A DNA stretch of 64,000 nt from contig NZ_LT721901.1 in NCBI RefSeq assembly GCF_900157375.1, forward strand, positions 5,165,685 to 5,229,684, written 5' to 3'. Both the position numbers and the translations under genes were made by a program. The notes under the pieces are model-generated. The model was given only the letters and a program-made list of their open reading frames with translations. It was not told the DNA's origin and ran no database searches. Positions 30,001 to 37,950 of the stretch are shown in pieces. The stretch is from Mycobacterium rhizamassiliense. GTDB lineage: Bacteria; Actinomycetota; Actinomycetes; Mycobacteriales; Mycobacteriaceae. Position 1 is the first letter of the stretch. Every line of letters begins with the position of its first letter.

Positions 30001-33000
30001 CCAGCCGCCGGCCCCGTCGTCCTCGACGCGCAGCCGCAGCATCGCGTGGCGATCCACCAGGCCTTGCAGCACCGCAACGACGTCGGCCTTCGTGACAGCG
30101 GCCGGGGCGTCCACGACAACCGTCTGGTTGAACTGCTCGACCGGACCCTCGACGCTGCGCAGCCAGCGCATGATCGGGGTGGCCTCAACCGGGCCCGACC
30201 CCTCGTCGACCAGTGCGTCGGCGCCGGTCGCAACCGTGGCCACCTCCGCAAGCCGTGCCACCGTCTGCTCGACGAAGATGTCGCGCGGCCGGCACAGCAC
30301 ACCGGCGGCCCGCGCCCGCGCGGCGACCTGCATCGACAAGATGCTGTCGCCACCCAGATCGAAAAACGGCTCGTCGACACCGACGCGCTCGAGCCCCAAC
30401 ACCTGGGCGTAGATGTCGGCGAGAATCTCCTCAACCGGAGTGGCCGGGGCCCGGTAGCGATCCACGTCCTGGTATTCCGGCGCCGGCAGCGCGCGACGGT
30501 CGAGCTTGCCGTTGACCGTCAACGGCAGCGTCTCCAAGACCACGATCGCGCTCGGCACCATGTAGCCCGGCAGCCGATCGGTCAGCGCGGCACGCGCCGC
30601 GCCCGGGTCGGCGGTTCCGGTGATGTAGCCGACCAGCCGCTTGTCGCCGGGACGGTCCTCGCGTGCGATCACCGCCGCCTGCTCAACGCCATCCAGCCCG
30701 GCCAACGCGGCCTGCACTTCGCCGAGTTCGATGCGGTAGCCGCGGATCTTGACCTGCTCGTCAGCGCGGCCCAGGTAGCGCAGCTGGCCGTCGGTACCCC
30801 AGCGCACCAGGTCACCTGTGCGATACATCCGGTCCCCGGACTCGGAGAACGGGCAAGCCATGAACCGTGACGCCGTCAGGCCCGAACGCCGGATGTATCC
30901 GGTACCGACGCCGCGGCCCGCGACGTAGAGCTCGCCGACCACGCCGGCGGGCACCGGGCGCAGCCACGCGTCCAGCACGAACAGCGCCGCACCCGGCACT
31001 GGCGCTCCGATGGGCACCGCCCCGGATCCGGACTCCAACGGCGTGCTCATGGCCGCGTACACCGTGGTCTCGGTCGGGCCGTAGGCGTTGATCATCACCC
31101 GGCCCGGCGACCAGCGGTCCACCACTTCGGTCGGGCAGGCCTCGCCGGCCACCATCAGCGCCGTCGACTCCAGGCCCTGCGGCGACAACGCGCCGACCGC
31201 GGACGGGGTCTGACCCAGCACACTGACCTGTTCGTTGACCAGCAGAGCGTGCAAGTCGTCCGGCGAGCTGGCCACCGACTCCGGCACGACGACCAGGCGT
31301 CCGCCGTGCAGCAGCGCGCTCCAGATTTCCCACACCGAGACGTCGAAGCTGTACGAGTGCCACTGCGACCACACCTGCTCGGGTGGCAGCGCGTCCACCG
31401 ACTTCACCAACTGGGTGACGTTGTGGTGGGTGACCGCGACGCCCTTGGGAACACCGGTGGTGCCCGAGGTGTAGATGATGTGCGCGATGTCGTCGGGGGC
31501 CGGGAACGGCAGCGACGTCGCCGGCTGGTCCGCGACGGCGGGGTCGTTGATGTCGATGACGGCCAGCTCGCAGCCCTCGAACCGGTCGGCCAACGCCGCG
31601 GTGGTCAACGCGGCCGCCGGGGCGGCATCGGCGACCATGAACTGCAACCGCGCGGCGGGCAGGCTCGGGTCGATGGGCAGGTACGCCGCACCGGTCTTGA
31701 GCACAGCCAGGATCGCCACGATCGCGTCGGCCGAACGCGGCGACAGCAGCGCCACGCAGCCGCCGGGGCCCACGCCCTGGCCGATCAGCATGTGCGCCAA
31801 CCGGTTCGACGCCTCGTCCAGCTCGCGGTAGGTCAGCGACTGATCGCCGCAACCGAGAGCCACCGACTCGGCGACCCGCTCAACCTGCTCGGCCCACAGC
31901 GCCGGGATCGACGTCGACTCGGCAGGCTGCGTCAAAACGACGCGGTTGCCGATTTCGTCCAGGCCGGCCTGCTCACCGGCGTCGAGCAGGTCGATGGACG
32001 ACAACCGCCGCGTTGGGTCGGCGACCATCGCCGCCAACACCTGCTCCAGGCGCCGCACGAGTTCGGCGACCTCGAAGTTCGACAGCGGACCGCCGGCACC
32101 GGCAGTGCTCAGGAACAGCTCGTCGCCGTCGCTGGAGAAGATCAGGCCGAAGCCGCCCACCTGACCGGAGTTGGTGTACGACGCCGTCGCGGTCGCGCCG
32201 CCGAAGGGCAGGCTGAAGCCCGCGGGAATGAAGTTCAGGTTCGTCCGCTCGGCCAGCCGGCCCGATCCGCGCGCCTTGCGCTCCAGCGCGTGCACCGGAA
32301 AGCGCTGATGGGTTACCGCATCCTTGATGCGGGTGTTGACGTGCGCGCACAGCTCGGCGACGGTGGCGCCGGGTGCGACGCTGATGACCAGCGGCACCAC
32401 GCCGGCCACCATGCCGGGCAGGGTCTTGGCCTCGGGGCTGACCCGGCGGTTGACCGGGAAGTCGAACACCACTTCGGAGCCTTCGCCACACCAGCCGCGA
32501 ACCAGCAACGCGCTGGCCGCGGTGATCACCGCGGTCCGGGGAACGTCCCAGTTGCGGGCCAGCTCTTCGACCCGGCTCACCAGGGCGGGGTCGAGCTGCA
32601 CCGGCGCCGACGGCCAGGGGTCACGCTCGGTGTCCTCTTCAATGCCGTAGTCAGTGGGGGTCTCGGCGGGCAGATTCTGCGACCAGTACGCCTCGTCCTC
32701 GCGGTAGTCCTCCGAGGATTCGTAGGCCAATTCGCCGTCGACCAAGTCCTGCAACGACCCGAACAAACCGCTGGGCAACGGCGCGCCAGACACAATCGCC
32801 GAATACACCGACGCAATGCGCTGCCCCACCAACACCACACCGGTGCCGTCAATGGCGATGTGGTGCGCGCACGCCAGCAGATAAAACTCATCGCGCTTCG
32901 TCTTGAATAACGCGAACTTGAACAAAGGACCGGTCAACGGCATCGGGGTGCGCTGAATCGACAACGCCGTCTCGCGCGCTTCCCGCACCGGGTCTTCAGA

Positions 33001-33366
33001 GCCCGTTAAATCGTGGAAATCCAGTTCAACGTCCGGGTAGTCGACCGCCCGCTGAAAAACGCGGCCATCGACTTCAAAAAAGGCGGCGCGGGCGGGCTCG
33101 GCCTCTTGAACCACTCGCCGGATCGCCCACTCCAGCGAACCCCGCTGGACCACGCCATCAATCCGGACGAAAAGCCCAAGCTGCCACTCAGTTGAAGTCA
33201 GCCCGGTTTCCTGCGCGAGCCAAATGTCTAACTGACCGCGCGTTAGCGGAAACGCAAGGTCGTCGATTTCCATCGGGTTCCCCCACAGCCCCTCCGCTGT
33301 CGGATCGTCAACGTCGACCCGACTCCCCCAGAGACCTACTGGTCCTCCCATACCCAGCTGACTCAC
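23041..33366 (-). CDS. mps1: GPL peptide synthetase Mps1 (C-A-T-E-C-A-T-E-C)
   Basis: 3441 residues. Landmarks: C1 (HHIAIDGTG near 170), A1 (TSGTTGVPKG near 630), T1 (near 1005), E1 (near 1180, HHLAVDGVSW), C2 (near 1665), A2 (TSGTTGTPKG near 2120), T2 (near 2510), E2 (near 2685), C3 (near 3165). A C domain at the very start suits acceptance of a fatty acyl starter, and the last C condenses onto the residue loaded by Mps2. The A1 pocket reads D-V-W-G-M-A-A-V-Y; in GPL this position is Phe. A2 reads D-F-W-S-V-G-M-V-H, a Thr-type pocket. Two E domains fit D-Phe and D-alloThr. The GTG start overlaps the mbtH stop (GTGA). The N terminus carries two copies of a GLWG...DD motif. Its second half is almost the same at DNA level as that of the downstream NRPS copy. 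Confidence 0.95.
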   Translation of the reverse strand: MSQLGMGGPVGLWGSRVDVDDPTAEGLWGNPMEIDDLAFPLTRGQLDIWLAQETGLTSTEWQLGLFVRIDGVVQRGSLEWAIRRVVQEAEPARAAFFEVDGRVFQRAVDYPDVELDFHDLTGSEDPVREARETALSIQRTPMPLTGPLFKFALFKTKRDEFYLLACAHHIAIDGTGVVLVGQRIASVYSAIVSGAPLPSGLFGSLQDLVDGELAYESSEDYREDEAYWSQNLPAETPTDYGIEEDTERDPWPSAPVQLDPALVSRVEELARNWDVPRTAVITAASALLVRGWCGEGSEVVFDFPVNRRVSPEAKTLPGMVAGVVPLVISVAPGATVAELCAHVNTRIKDAVTHQRFPVHALERKARGSGRLAERTNLNFIPAGFSLPFGGATATASYTNSGQVGGFGLIFSSDGDELFLSTAGAGGPLSNFEVAELVRRLEQVLAAMVADPTRRLSSIDLLDAGEQAGLDEIGNRVVLTQPAESTSIPALWAEQVERVAESVALGCGDQSLTYRELDEASNRLAHMLIGQGVGPGGCVALLSPRSADAIVAILAVLKTGAAYLPIDPSLPAARLQFMVADAAPAAALTTAALADRFEGCELAVIDINDPAVADQPATSLPFPAPDDIAHIIYTSGTTGVPKGVAVTHHNVTQLVKSVDALPPEQVWSQWHSYSFDVSVWEIWSALLHGGRLVVVPESVASSPDDLHALLVNEQVSVLGQTPSAVGALSPQGLESTALMVAGEACPTEVVDRWSPGRVMINAYGPTETTVYAAMSTPLESGSGAVPIGAPVPGAALFVLDAWLRPVPAGVVGELYVAGRGVGTGYIRRSGLTASRFMACPFSESGDRMYRTGDLVRWGTDGQLRYLGRADEQVKIRGYRIELGEVQAALAGLDGVEQAAVIAREDRPGDKRLVGYITGTADPGAARAALTDRLPGYMVPSAIVVLETLPLTVNGKLDRRALPAPEYQDVDRYRAPATPVEEILADIYAQVLGLERVGVDEPFFDLGGDSILSMQVAARARAAGVLCRPRDIFVEQTVARLAEVATVATGADALVDEGSGPVEATPIMRWLRSVEGPVEQFNQTVVVDAPAAVTKADVVAVLQGLVDRHAMLRLRVEDDGAGGWSLNVPEPGSLDAASCVQTADDLSDEVLVAARKTLNPAGGVMLSAVWAESTHQLALIIHHLAVDGVSWRVLLEDLNIAWAQHHSGQPVALPTGGTSFARWSSLLGEYAHRPDVVDEADTWRQVAATPAALAAVGPDDTYATARNLSVSLDVETTRLLLGEAPAAFHAGVNDILLIAFGLAWAKLLGTDGPIGIDVEGHGRHEELSGDVDLSRTVGWFTTKYPVALTVGELDWTQVASGGAALGGLVKAAKEQLRALPDPLTYGLLRYLNPEVDLSAADPVIGFNYLGRMGGAAELSDQFWRVGPDGLFSGAATVVAMPLMHTVEVNAATLDTDAGPHLQANWTWAPSAIDDAQIDRLSRYWFEALAGICTHVRSGGGGLTPSDLAPARLSQDQIDQLRQQYQIADVLPLTPLQQGLFFHTSASDDRNALGELYSMQLDIAVAGGLDPQLLRESVQSVVRRHPHLAARFCDQFDEPVQVIPADPVMAWQYTELDGSDIGEQADRICAAERAAVCDVIGQPVFRGALLRTGEDEHRFVLTFHHIVLDGWSMPILLQEIFAGYYGHHLGAPVPYRRFVTWLADRDHAAAEAVWGQVLAGFDTPTLVGDPGRMGLGQRGVSSFTVPAETTAALGELARAQRTTINTVLQAAWAQLLCGLTGQRDVAFGAAVSGRPTDMVGAESMVGLLINTVPVRANLAAAATTVELLEQLQTAYNETVEHQHLALRDIHRITGLDQVFDTLFVYENYPVDASALGDINGLSITEFSSREYNHYPLTMVAHPGQELGLRVEFDTEIFDVAGIEALIERLQRVLAVMTTDPQRRLSSIDLLDEGEHARLDGWGNRSVLAQPAGRPVSIPVLFAGQVARIPGAGALTFQGRSMSYRELDEASNRLAHKLAAQGAGPGERVALLLPRSTEAIVSIMAVLKTGAAYLPMDPAHPVSRTQFVLGDAAPIAAVTTADLRSRFDGYDLAIIDVNDHGLADQPDTRLQTPTADDIAYIIYTSGTTGTPKGVAVTHRNVIRLLEALDAELELGQVWSQCHSLAFDFSVWEIFGALLGGGRVVVVPDAVVRSPEDLHALLAAEHVGVLSQTPSAFYALQTADALSSELGHQLKLQTVVFGGEALEPQRLSTWLRNHPGPPRLINMYGITETTVHASYREIVDADVDSTVSPIGVPLDHLGFFVLDGWLRPVASGVVGELYVAGAGLAAGYIGRPDLSSTRFVACPFGEPGERMYRTGDLVRWGTDGQLRYVGRADEQVKIRGHRIELGEVRAALADLDGVEQAVVIAREDRPGDKRLVGYVTGSADPAAARSALAERLPVYMVPAAVVAVEVLPLTVNGKLDIRALPAPGYLDGSSGYRAPVTAVEEILAGIYAQVLGLERVSVDDSFFDLGGDSILSMQVAARARAAGVLCRPRDIFVEQTVARLATVATVASAEDLLADEGLGPVVTTPIMHWLRSVDGPVDQFNQTVVVDAPAGVSEADVVAVLQALLDRHAMLRLRVDEDWSLSVPEPGSVDAGMCVQSVHELTDEALVAGREKLDPSAGLMLSAVWAESTSQLALIIHHLAVDGVSWRVLLEDLNIAWAQHHSEQAIELPTGGTSFARWSAMLNEHAHRPAVIDQAEAWRKVAATPAALPAAGAEDTYANAQTMSVSLDAETTRSLLGEVPAAFHAGVNDILLIAFGMACSKLLGTKAPIGIDVEGHGRHEELSGDVDLSRTVGWFTTKYPVALSVGGLDWSQIASGATPLGALVKDAKEQLRALPNPLSYGLLRYLNADVELSGADPVIGFNYLGRMGGTAELSDQLWRLGTEGLTRGAATVVPLPLAHSLELNAVTLDAEAGPQLQANWTWAASAVGEGQIGELNRLWFEALAGICAYVRGGGGGLTPSDLAPARLSQNQIDELEREHELADVLPLTALQQGLFFHTSLTHGSGDDLGDLYAVQLDITLTGPLDADKLRESVQAVVQRHPHLVARFSDHYDEPVQIIPANPEIAWEYLELDGDNVEAQVDRVCAAERAAICDLANQPAFRAALLRTGEDRYRFVLTNHHIVMDGWSKPILLQEIFAGYYGQQLPAATSYRRYVSWLSERDKAAAEVAWTEVFAGFDSPALVAEAGRERLGRRDVASFTVPAETTAALGELARSCHTTVNTVLQAAWAQLLVWLTGRSDVAFGTAVSGRPTEVAGADSMVGLLINTVPVRASITASTTIGDLLEQLQGAYNDTLEHQHLALSDIHRVTGHDQLFDTLFVYENYPIDTSALVGTNGLAVADYTSREYNHYPLTVQAVPGHEIGLRVEYDTELFNTARIEKLIQRLQRVLVAMTASGQGS

Positions 33367-33593
33367 TTATCGAAACCCCGGGCCGCAGCTAGCCTTTCGC
33401 GCAGACTCTTCGGGCGGATATCGCTCCAGTTCTGTTCGACGTAATCGAGACATCCGCCGCGGTCCGCTTCCCCAAAAACCACACTCCAGCCAGCCGGAAC
33501 ATCGGCAAACGCCGGCCACAGACTGTGCTGCTCTTCGTCGTTGATCAAGACGAAAAAGCTGCCATTGTCGTCGTCGAACGGATTGATGCTCAC
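33363..33593 (-). CDS. mbtH: MbtH-like protein, first copy
   Basis: 76 residues beginning MSINPFDDDNGSF, with the family segments NDEEQHSLWP and DIRPKSLRERL. MbtH proteins act as partners of NRPS adenylation domains. The stop codon overlaps the GTG of mps1 (GTGA), so the two are almost certainly translated together. It is the first gene of the minus-strand NRPS operon and faces mmpS4 across an 870-base divergent region. Confidence 0.96.
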   Translation of the reverse strand: MSINPFDDDNGSFFVLINDEEQHSLWPAFADVPAGWSVVFGEADRGGCLDYVEQNWSDIRPKSLRERLAAARGFDK

Positions 33594-33635
33594 AGTTCTC
33601 CAGGACGTCTAGTCGAGATGAGTGGAACCGTCTCA

Positions 33636-33686
33636 AAACGATACTGGAGGTCAACAGGCTGGTCCGGCGTTTGAACAAACTTCCTG
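33636..33686 (-). promoter_or_regulatory. Promoter-like element upstream of mbtH-mps1-mps2
   Basis: The minus strand reads CTCCAGTATCGTTT ending 42 bases before the mbtH start, with AGCCTG and CAGGAAG further upstream; the same block precedes the second mbtH. TATCGT could be a -10 box (TAnnnT). A short inverted repeat, GTTTG-TT-CAAAC, lies at 33670-33681 and might be an operator. Its counterpart in the second copy is imperfect. The role is inferred from conservation between the two copies. Confidence 0.5.
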
Positions 33687-34463
33687 GTGTGACCTATTTA
33701 GCACCCCCGGCGCCGCCCGCAAATCCATCGGCAACGCAGTAGTTCAATGGTACCGGCGCCTGCCAGCGACCTGCAGCGACGGGACGCAATTGTGGCGCTT
33801 CCCACATGCTTTGCCGACGGCGTTCCAAGTCGGGTACCCGCGACCCCCACCAGGGAAAACACCGGTTGTCAGGCAGCCGGTCCCGACGGCCCGGCTACCC
33901 ACCGTCCACGTCGGGCCAGGTCGCGCCTCAGTCCATGGGCCCCCCGCCGCTGCCCGGCGCGGGAAAACCGGTGTGCGCCAACGCAAAATGACATAGCTGC
34001 ACCTCGGAGGTCGCAACGCCCCCGCCGTGTTCGTGCGGGTTTCGCCTAGTCGCGGCATCTTTACGCACACACCGTGCATAAAGATGCCGGAACTCATCGG
34101 CAAACCACAGATACGGCGGCGTGGGGCGTGGTTTACTCTTCTCCGATCCCAGCCGCGCTCGCCGAGCGCTGCGCGTTTGAGGTGCTCGTCGACAGCAGGC
34201 CTGCGACGTGCGCCACATTCGATGTAACGTCACAGTGTCGCGGCCGATTGTCTAGTTGCATGGTCGAACGACCGGAACGTTCAGGGGCGGGAACGGGTGG
34301 AAGGTTAGGTGCGGTGGTCGAACGCAGTGTCCGTGACGTCGAGCGAGTCCCGAGCGACGTGACGGTCGAGGGTGACCAAGGCGCGAGCCAGGGACCCGGG
34401 CGCGGTGTCGGCTTTTTCCGTCGCGGTCGCCGGTCCTCGGGACCGGAGGCGCCAGCAACTCGA
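33687..34463. promoter_or_regulatory. Divergent intergenic region between the NRPS and export operons
   Basis: About 780 bases without a convincing gene; open frames here lack family features and mostly mirror each other. It must carry the promoter of mmpS4-mmpL4a-mmpL4b and perhaps more regulation. The most distinct element is the large hairpin at 34054-34088. An in-frame extension of mmpS4 is open from about 34074, so part of this region could be translated if a far upstream start is used. Confidence 0.45.
34054..34088. promoter_or_regulatory. Large inverted repeat upstream of mmpS4
   Basis: The arms GGCATCTTTACGCAC (34054-34068) and GTGCATAAAGATGCC (34074-34088) are complementary over 15 positions with one mismatch, around the 5-base loop ACACC. 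It lies 375 bases before the chosen mmpS4 start. It could be a transcription-factor operator, an RNA hairpin in the mmpS4 leader, or a terminator; no T tract follows. Confidence 0.6.
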
Positions 34464-34922
34464 ATGAGGCACCGCAAATGGGGGTTTGCGTCGGCCCGTC
34501 TCTTGAAGCGCGTCTGGATACCGTTGGTCATAGTCGTGGTGGTCGTCGCCGGTGGTTTGACAGTCGGGCGGCTGCACGGCATCTTCGGTTCGGAGAACCG
34601 GCCGGCGTACGGCGACACTAAAGTCAACGACAACAAGCCTTTTGACCCCAAGCACATTACCTACGAGGTGTTCGGCCCGCCCGGGACCGTGGCCGACATC
34701 GGTTATTTCGACGTCAATGCCGAGCCTCAGCGTGTCGAGGCCGCGCAGCTGCCGTGGAAAATAGTTCTGACGACCACCAAGCCGACGATTGTGGGGAACC
34801 TCGTGGCCCAGGGCAATACCGATAGCATCGGCTGCCGCATTCTCATTGGCGACGAAGTGAAGGCTGAAAAGGTGGTTAATGAGGTCAGTGCCTTCACCTT
34901 CTGCATGCTGAAGTCCGCATGA
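34464..34922 (+). CDS. mmpS4: MmpS4-type accessory membrane protein
   Basis: About 152 residues from the ATG chosen here. One membrane segment (IPLVIVVVVVAGGLTVG) is followed by a periplasmic domain with the MmpS family stretches FGSENRP, ITYEVFGPPGTVADI and NLVAQGNTDSIGCRI. MmpS proteins work with MmpL transporters, and MmpS4 is needed for GPL transport in other mycobacteria. The frame stays open far upstream (to about 34074), so starts such as ATG 34260 or GTG 34314 would add a polar N terminus. I chose ATG 34464 because it puts the membrane helix near the N terminus, as in known MmpS4. A GGAGG lies about 15 bases upstream, farther than usual. Its stop overlaps the next ATG (ATGA). Confidence 0.88.
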   Translation: MRHRKWGFASARLLKRVWIPLVIVVVVVAGGLTVGRLHGIFGSENRPAYGDTKVNDNKPFDPKHITYEVFGPPGTVADIGYFDVNAEPQRVEAAQLPWKIVLTTTKPTIVGNLVAQGNTDSIGCRILIGDEVKAEKVVNEVSAFTFCMLKSA

Positions 34923-37849
34923 GCACGACTGACTTAGACAACCCGCCCTCCGCGCCTCCAAAACGGCCATTTATCCCGCGGAATATCCACCGTTTTTCGG
35001 TCCTAATTATTTTGGGCTGGCTGGCCATCACCATCGCATTGACGGTCTTCGTTCCTCCGCTGGAGAAGGTCGAAGCGGAGCACTTGGTATCGCTGACCCC
35101 GAACGACGCGCCATCGATCAAGGCGCTGCTCCGCTTGGGCGACGATTTCAAGTCAACCAACCCCGGCACGGCGGGCAGTACCGGCCCTACGGGGGCCGCG
35201 GCGATGATCGTCCTGGAAGGGGATAAGCCCCTCGGCGACGACGCCCGTCAGTACTACAGCAGCATGATTCGTCAGTTGCGCGCCGACCCAAAGCACGTGC
35301 TGCACATCCAAGACTATTGGGGTGACCCGCTTACACAGGCGGCTGCGATCAGCGCGGACGGCAAGGCGGCGTCGGTGGAATTGACCCTGGCCGGTAACCC
35401 GGGCCAGACGCTGGGAAACCAGTCGATCAAGGCTGTCCGGGACATTATCGGCAAGACCCACGCGCCGCCGGGCGTCAAGTCATACCTCACCGGCCCCGCG
35501 GCGGTCATCGCCGACATGGGTAACAGTGGTGACCGGACGATCGCGATCGTGACGCTGGTCAGCATCGCGGTCATTCTCATTACGTTGCTCCTCGTCTACC
35601 GGTCGATCGTGACGGTAGTGCTGTTGCTTTTGATGGTTTTCATCGAGCTACAGGTCGCTCGGGGAACCGTCGCGTTCATGGGTGACATGGGTTGGGTCGG
35701 CCTCACCACCTATGCGGTGAACCTGCTGGTGTCGATCGGACTCGCGGCGGGAACCGACTACGGCATCTTCTTCGTCGGGCGGTACCAAGAAGCGCGACAG
35801 GCCGGCGAGGACAAACTGTCGGCGTTTTTCACCACCTATCACGGAACCGCCAAGGTCGTCTTGGCGTCCGGCTTGACGATCGCCGGCGCCGTTCTCTGCC
35901 TGAGCTTTACCCGGCTGCCGTACTTCCAGCCCCTGGGCGTTCCCTGTGCGGTCGGTATCGGCATCGCGGTGGCGGTCGCGCTGACACTCGTTCCGGCCAT
36001 GTTGGCCCTCGGTGGCCGCTTCGGCCTCTTCGAACCCAAGCGGCGATACCGGGTCAGCGGGTGGCGGCGTATCGGTACGGCCATCGTGCGGTGGCCCGCG
36101 CCCATTCTCGTTGCGACGATTGCCGTTACGTTGATCGGCCTATTGGCGCTGCCGGGATTCAAACCCAGCTACAACGACCAGGCGTACCTACCCAAGAACA
36201 TCGCGGCCGTCCAGGGCCTTGACGCCGCGGGGCGGCACTTCCCCAAGTCCCGCATGATGATGCCCGAGATCCTGTTGGTCGAGGCGGATCACGATATGCG
36301 CGATCCGGCGGACTTCTTGATCTTGAACAAACTCGCCAAGGGCGTCCTTGCGGTGCCGGGGATTTCACGGGTGCAGGCCATAACTCGGCCCGAGGGCACC
36401 CCGATCGAGCACTCCACGATCCCCTACCTGCTGAGCTTGCAGCAGGGTTTCCAGCAACAGACCTTCAAGTTCCAAGAAGCCCGCATGAACGACCTGCTCA
36501 CGCAGGCCAACGACATGGCGAAAATGGTTTCGATCATGAAGCACATGTATGAGCTGATGTCGGAGCTCAACAGGATCACTCACGAGATGACCGGCATCAC
36601 GCATCAGGTGGAAGAGAAAACTAACGAGTTGCGGGACCACATCGCGGATTTCGAGGATTTCTTCCGGCCGCTCCGCAGCTATTTCTACTGGGAAAAGCAC
36701 TGCTACGACATTCCCATCTGCTTTGCGATACGGTCCGTATTCGACACCATTGACGGCATCGACCAGATCAGCGAGAAGTTGCACTTGCTGGTCGGCGACC
36801 TCGACATGGTCGACATCCTGATGCCGCAGCTGATAGCCCAATTCCCGCCGCAGATTGCCATTTTGGAATCGATGCGGACAATGTTGCTGACGATGCACAG
36901 CACCATGTCCGGGATCTTCGGCCAGATGGACAGCCAGACCGACAATTCATCGGCCATGGGGCAGGCATTCGACGCGTCGAAAAACGATGATTCTTTCTAC
37001 CTCCCACCGGCGGTTTTCAAGAGTCCCGGCTTCAAAGAGGTCATGAATGTCTTCATTTCGCCGAACGGCAAAACCGTGCGTATGTTCATTTCGCAGCGAG
37101 GCGATCCGGCGACGCCCGAGGGTATCTCGCGCGTCGACGAAATAAAGTCCGCGGCCGAAGAGGCCCTCAAGGGAACGCCGCTGGAGGACTCGAAGATTTA
37201 CCTGACCGGCACCGCCGCGATCACCAAAGACTTGGTGGACGGTTCGAAGTTCGATCTTTTGATCGCCGGAGTCGCGTCTCTCTGCCTGATTTTGATCATC
37301 ATGCTGATCATCACGCGAAGTTTTATCGCATCACTGGTGATCGTCGGGACGGTGCTGATCTCTTTGGGCGCGTCCTTCGGGCTCTCCGTACTCGTCTGGC
37401 AGTACCTTCTCGGCACCCAAATCCACTGGATGGTGGTCGCGATGTCGGTGATCGTCCTGCTTGCCGTCGGGTCTGACTACAATCTGCTGCTGGTTTCGCG
37501 AATGAAGGAAGAAATCCACGCGGGATTGAACACGGGCATCATCAGGGCGATGGGCGGCACCGGGCGCGTCGTGACGAACGCGGGGCTCGTCTTCGCCTTC
37601 ACCATGGCCTCCATGATCGTCAGCGACCTGCGGGTCATCGGGCAGGTGGGAACGACGATCGGCATGGGGCTGCTGTTCGACACCCTGATCGTGCGCGCGT
37701 TCATGACTCCGTCGATCGCCGCGTTGCTTGGGCGGTGGTTCTGGTGGCCACAACGGGTGCGTCCCCGCCCCGCCAGTTCGTTGCTCAGGTCGACAGGACC
37801 ACGTCCGGTTGTGCGTGCCCTGTTGTTGGGTCAGGGACAGCAGCGGTAA
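34919..37849 (+). CDS. mmpL4a: MmpL4a-type RND lipid transporter
   Basis: 976 residues, usual MmpL length. N-terminal helix near 25-45, a periplasmic porter domain, helices near 205-400, a second large periplasmic domain with helical, coiled-coil-like segments (about 500-650), and a C-terminal helix bundle (about 780-930). The Asp-Tyr pairs of the proton relay are present in TM4 (AAGTDYGIFFVGRYQEAR) and TM10 (AVGSDYNLLLVSRMKEE). In GPL producers MmpL4a and MmpL4b are both needed for GPL formation and export. It overlaps mmpS4 by four bases and precedes a close paralogue. No residue loss is seen. Confidence 0.94.
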   Translation: MSTTDLDNPPSAPPKRPFIPRNIHRFSVLIILGWLAITIALTVFVPPLEKVEAEHLVSLTPNDAPSIKALLRLGDDFKSTNPGTAGSTGPTGAAAMIVLEGDKPLGDDARQYYSSMIRQLRADPKHVLHIQDYWGDPLTQAAAISADGKAASVELTLAGNPGQTLGNQSIKAVRDIIGKTHAPPGVKSYLTGPAAVIADMGNSGDRTIAIVTLVSIAVILITLLLVYRSIVTVVLLLLMVFIELQVARGTVAFMGDMGWVGLTTYAVNLLVSIGLAAGTDYGIFFVGRYQEARQAGEDKLSAFFTTYHGTAKVVLASGLTIAGAVLCLSFTRLPYFQPLGVPCAVGIGIAVAVALTLVPAMLALGGRFGLFEPKRRYRVSGWRRIGTAIVRWPAPILVATIAVTLIGLLALPGFKPSYNDQAYLPKNIAAVQGLDAAGRHFPKSRMMMPEILLVEADHDMRDPADFLILNKLAKGVLAVPGISRVQAITRPEGTPIEHSTIPYLLSLQQGFQQQTFKFQEARMNDLLTQANDMAKMVSIMKHMYELMSELNRITHEMTGITHQVEEKTNELRDHIADFEDFFRPLRSYFYWEKHCYDIPICFAIRSVFDTIDGIDQISEKLHLLVGDLDMVDILMPQLIAQFPPQIAILESMRTMLLTMHSTMSGIFGQMDSQTDNSSAMGQAFDASKNDDSFYLPPAVFKSPGFKEVMNVFISPNGKTVRMFISQRGDPATPEGISRVDEIKSAAEEALKGTPLEDSKIYLTGTAAITKDLVDGSKFDLLIAGVASLCLILIIMLIITRSFIASLVIVGTVLISLGASFGLSVLVWQYLLGTQIHWMVVAMSVIVLLAVGSDYNLLLVSRMKEEIHAGLNTGIIRAMGGTGRVVTNAGLVFAFTMASMIVSDLRVIGQVGTTIGMGLLFDTLIVRAFMTPSIAALLGRWFWWPQRVRPRPASSLLRSTGPRPVVRALLLGQGQQR

Positions 37850-37950
37850 GTGGCAGATTTCCAGTTCAGGGCAGGGCCAGCAACCGTGGGGAGCATCGTG
37901 AGAAAGTGCGGCAACGGCACCTGCTGCCGCGTCGTGACCGACGGTGCCGC

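Noticed and set aside
25255..30870. Very long open frame antisense to mps1
   Set aside because: It mirrors the codon bias of the NRPS gene on the other strand; the product is low-complexity Gln/His/Arg/Val-rich without domains.
33744..34103. Minus-strand open frame in the divergent region
   Set aside because: Overlapping frames on both strands have similar length, none has a family motif, and the frame covers the hairpin.
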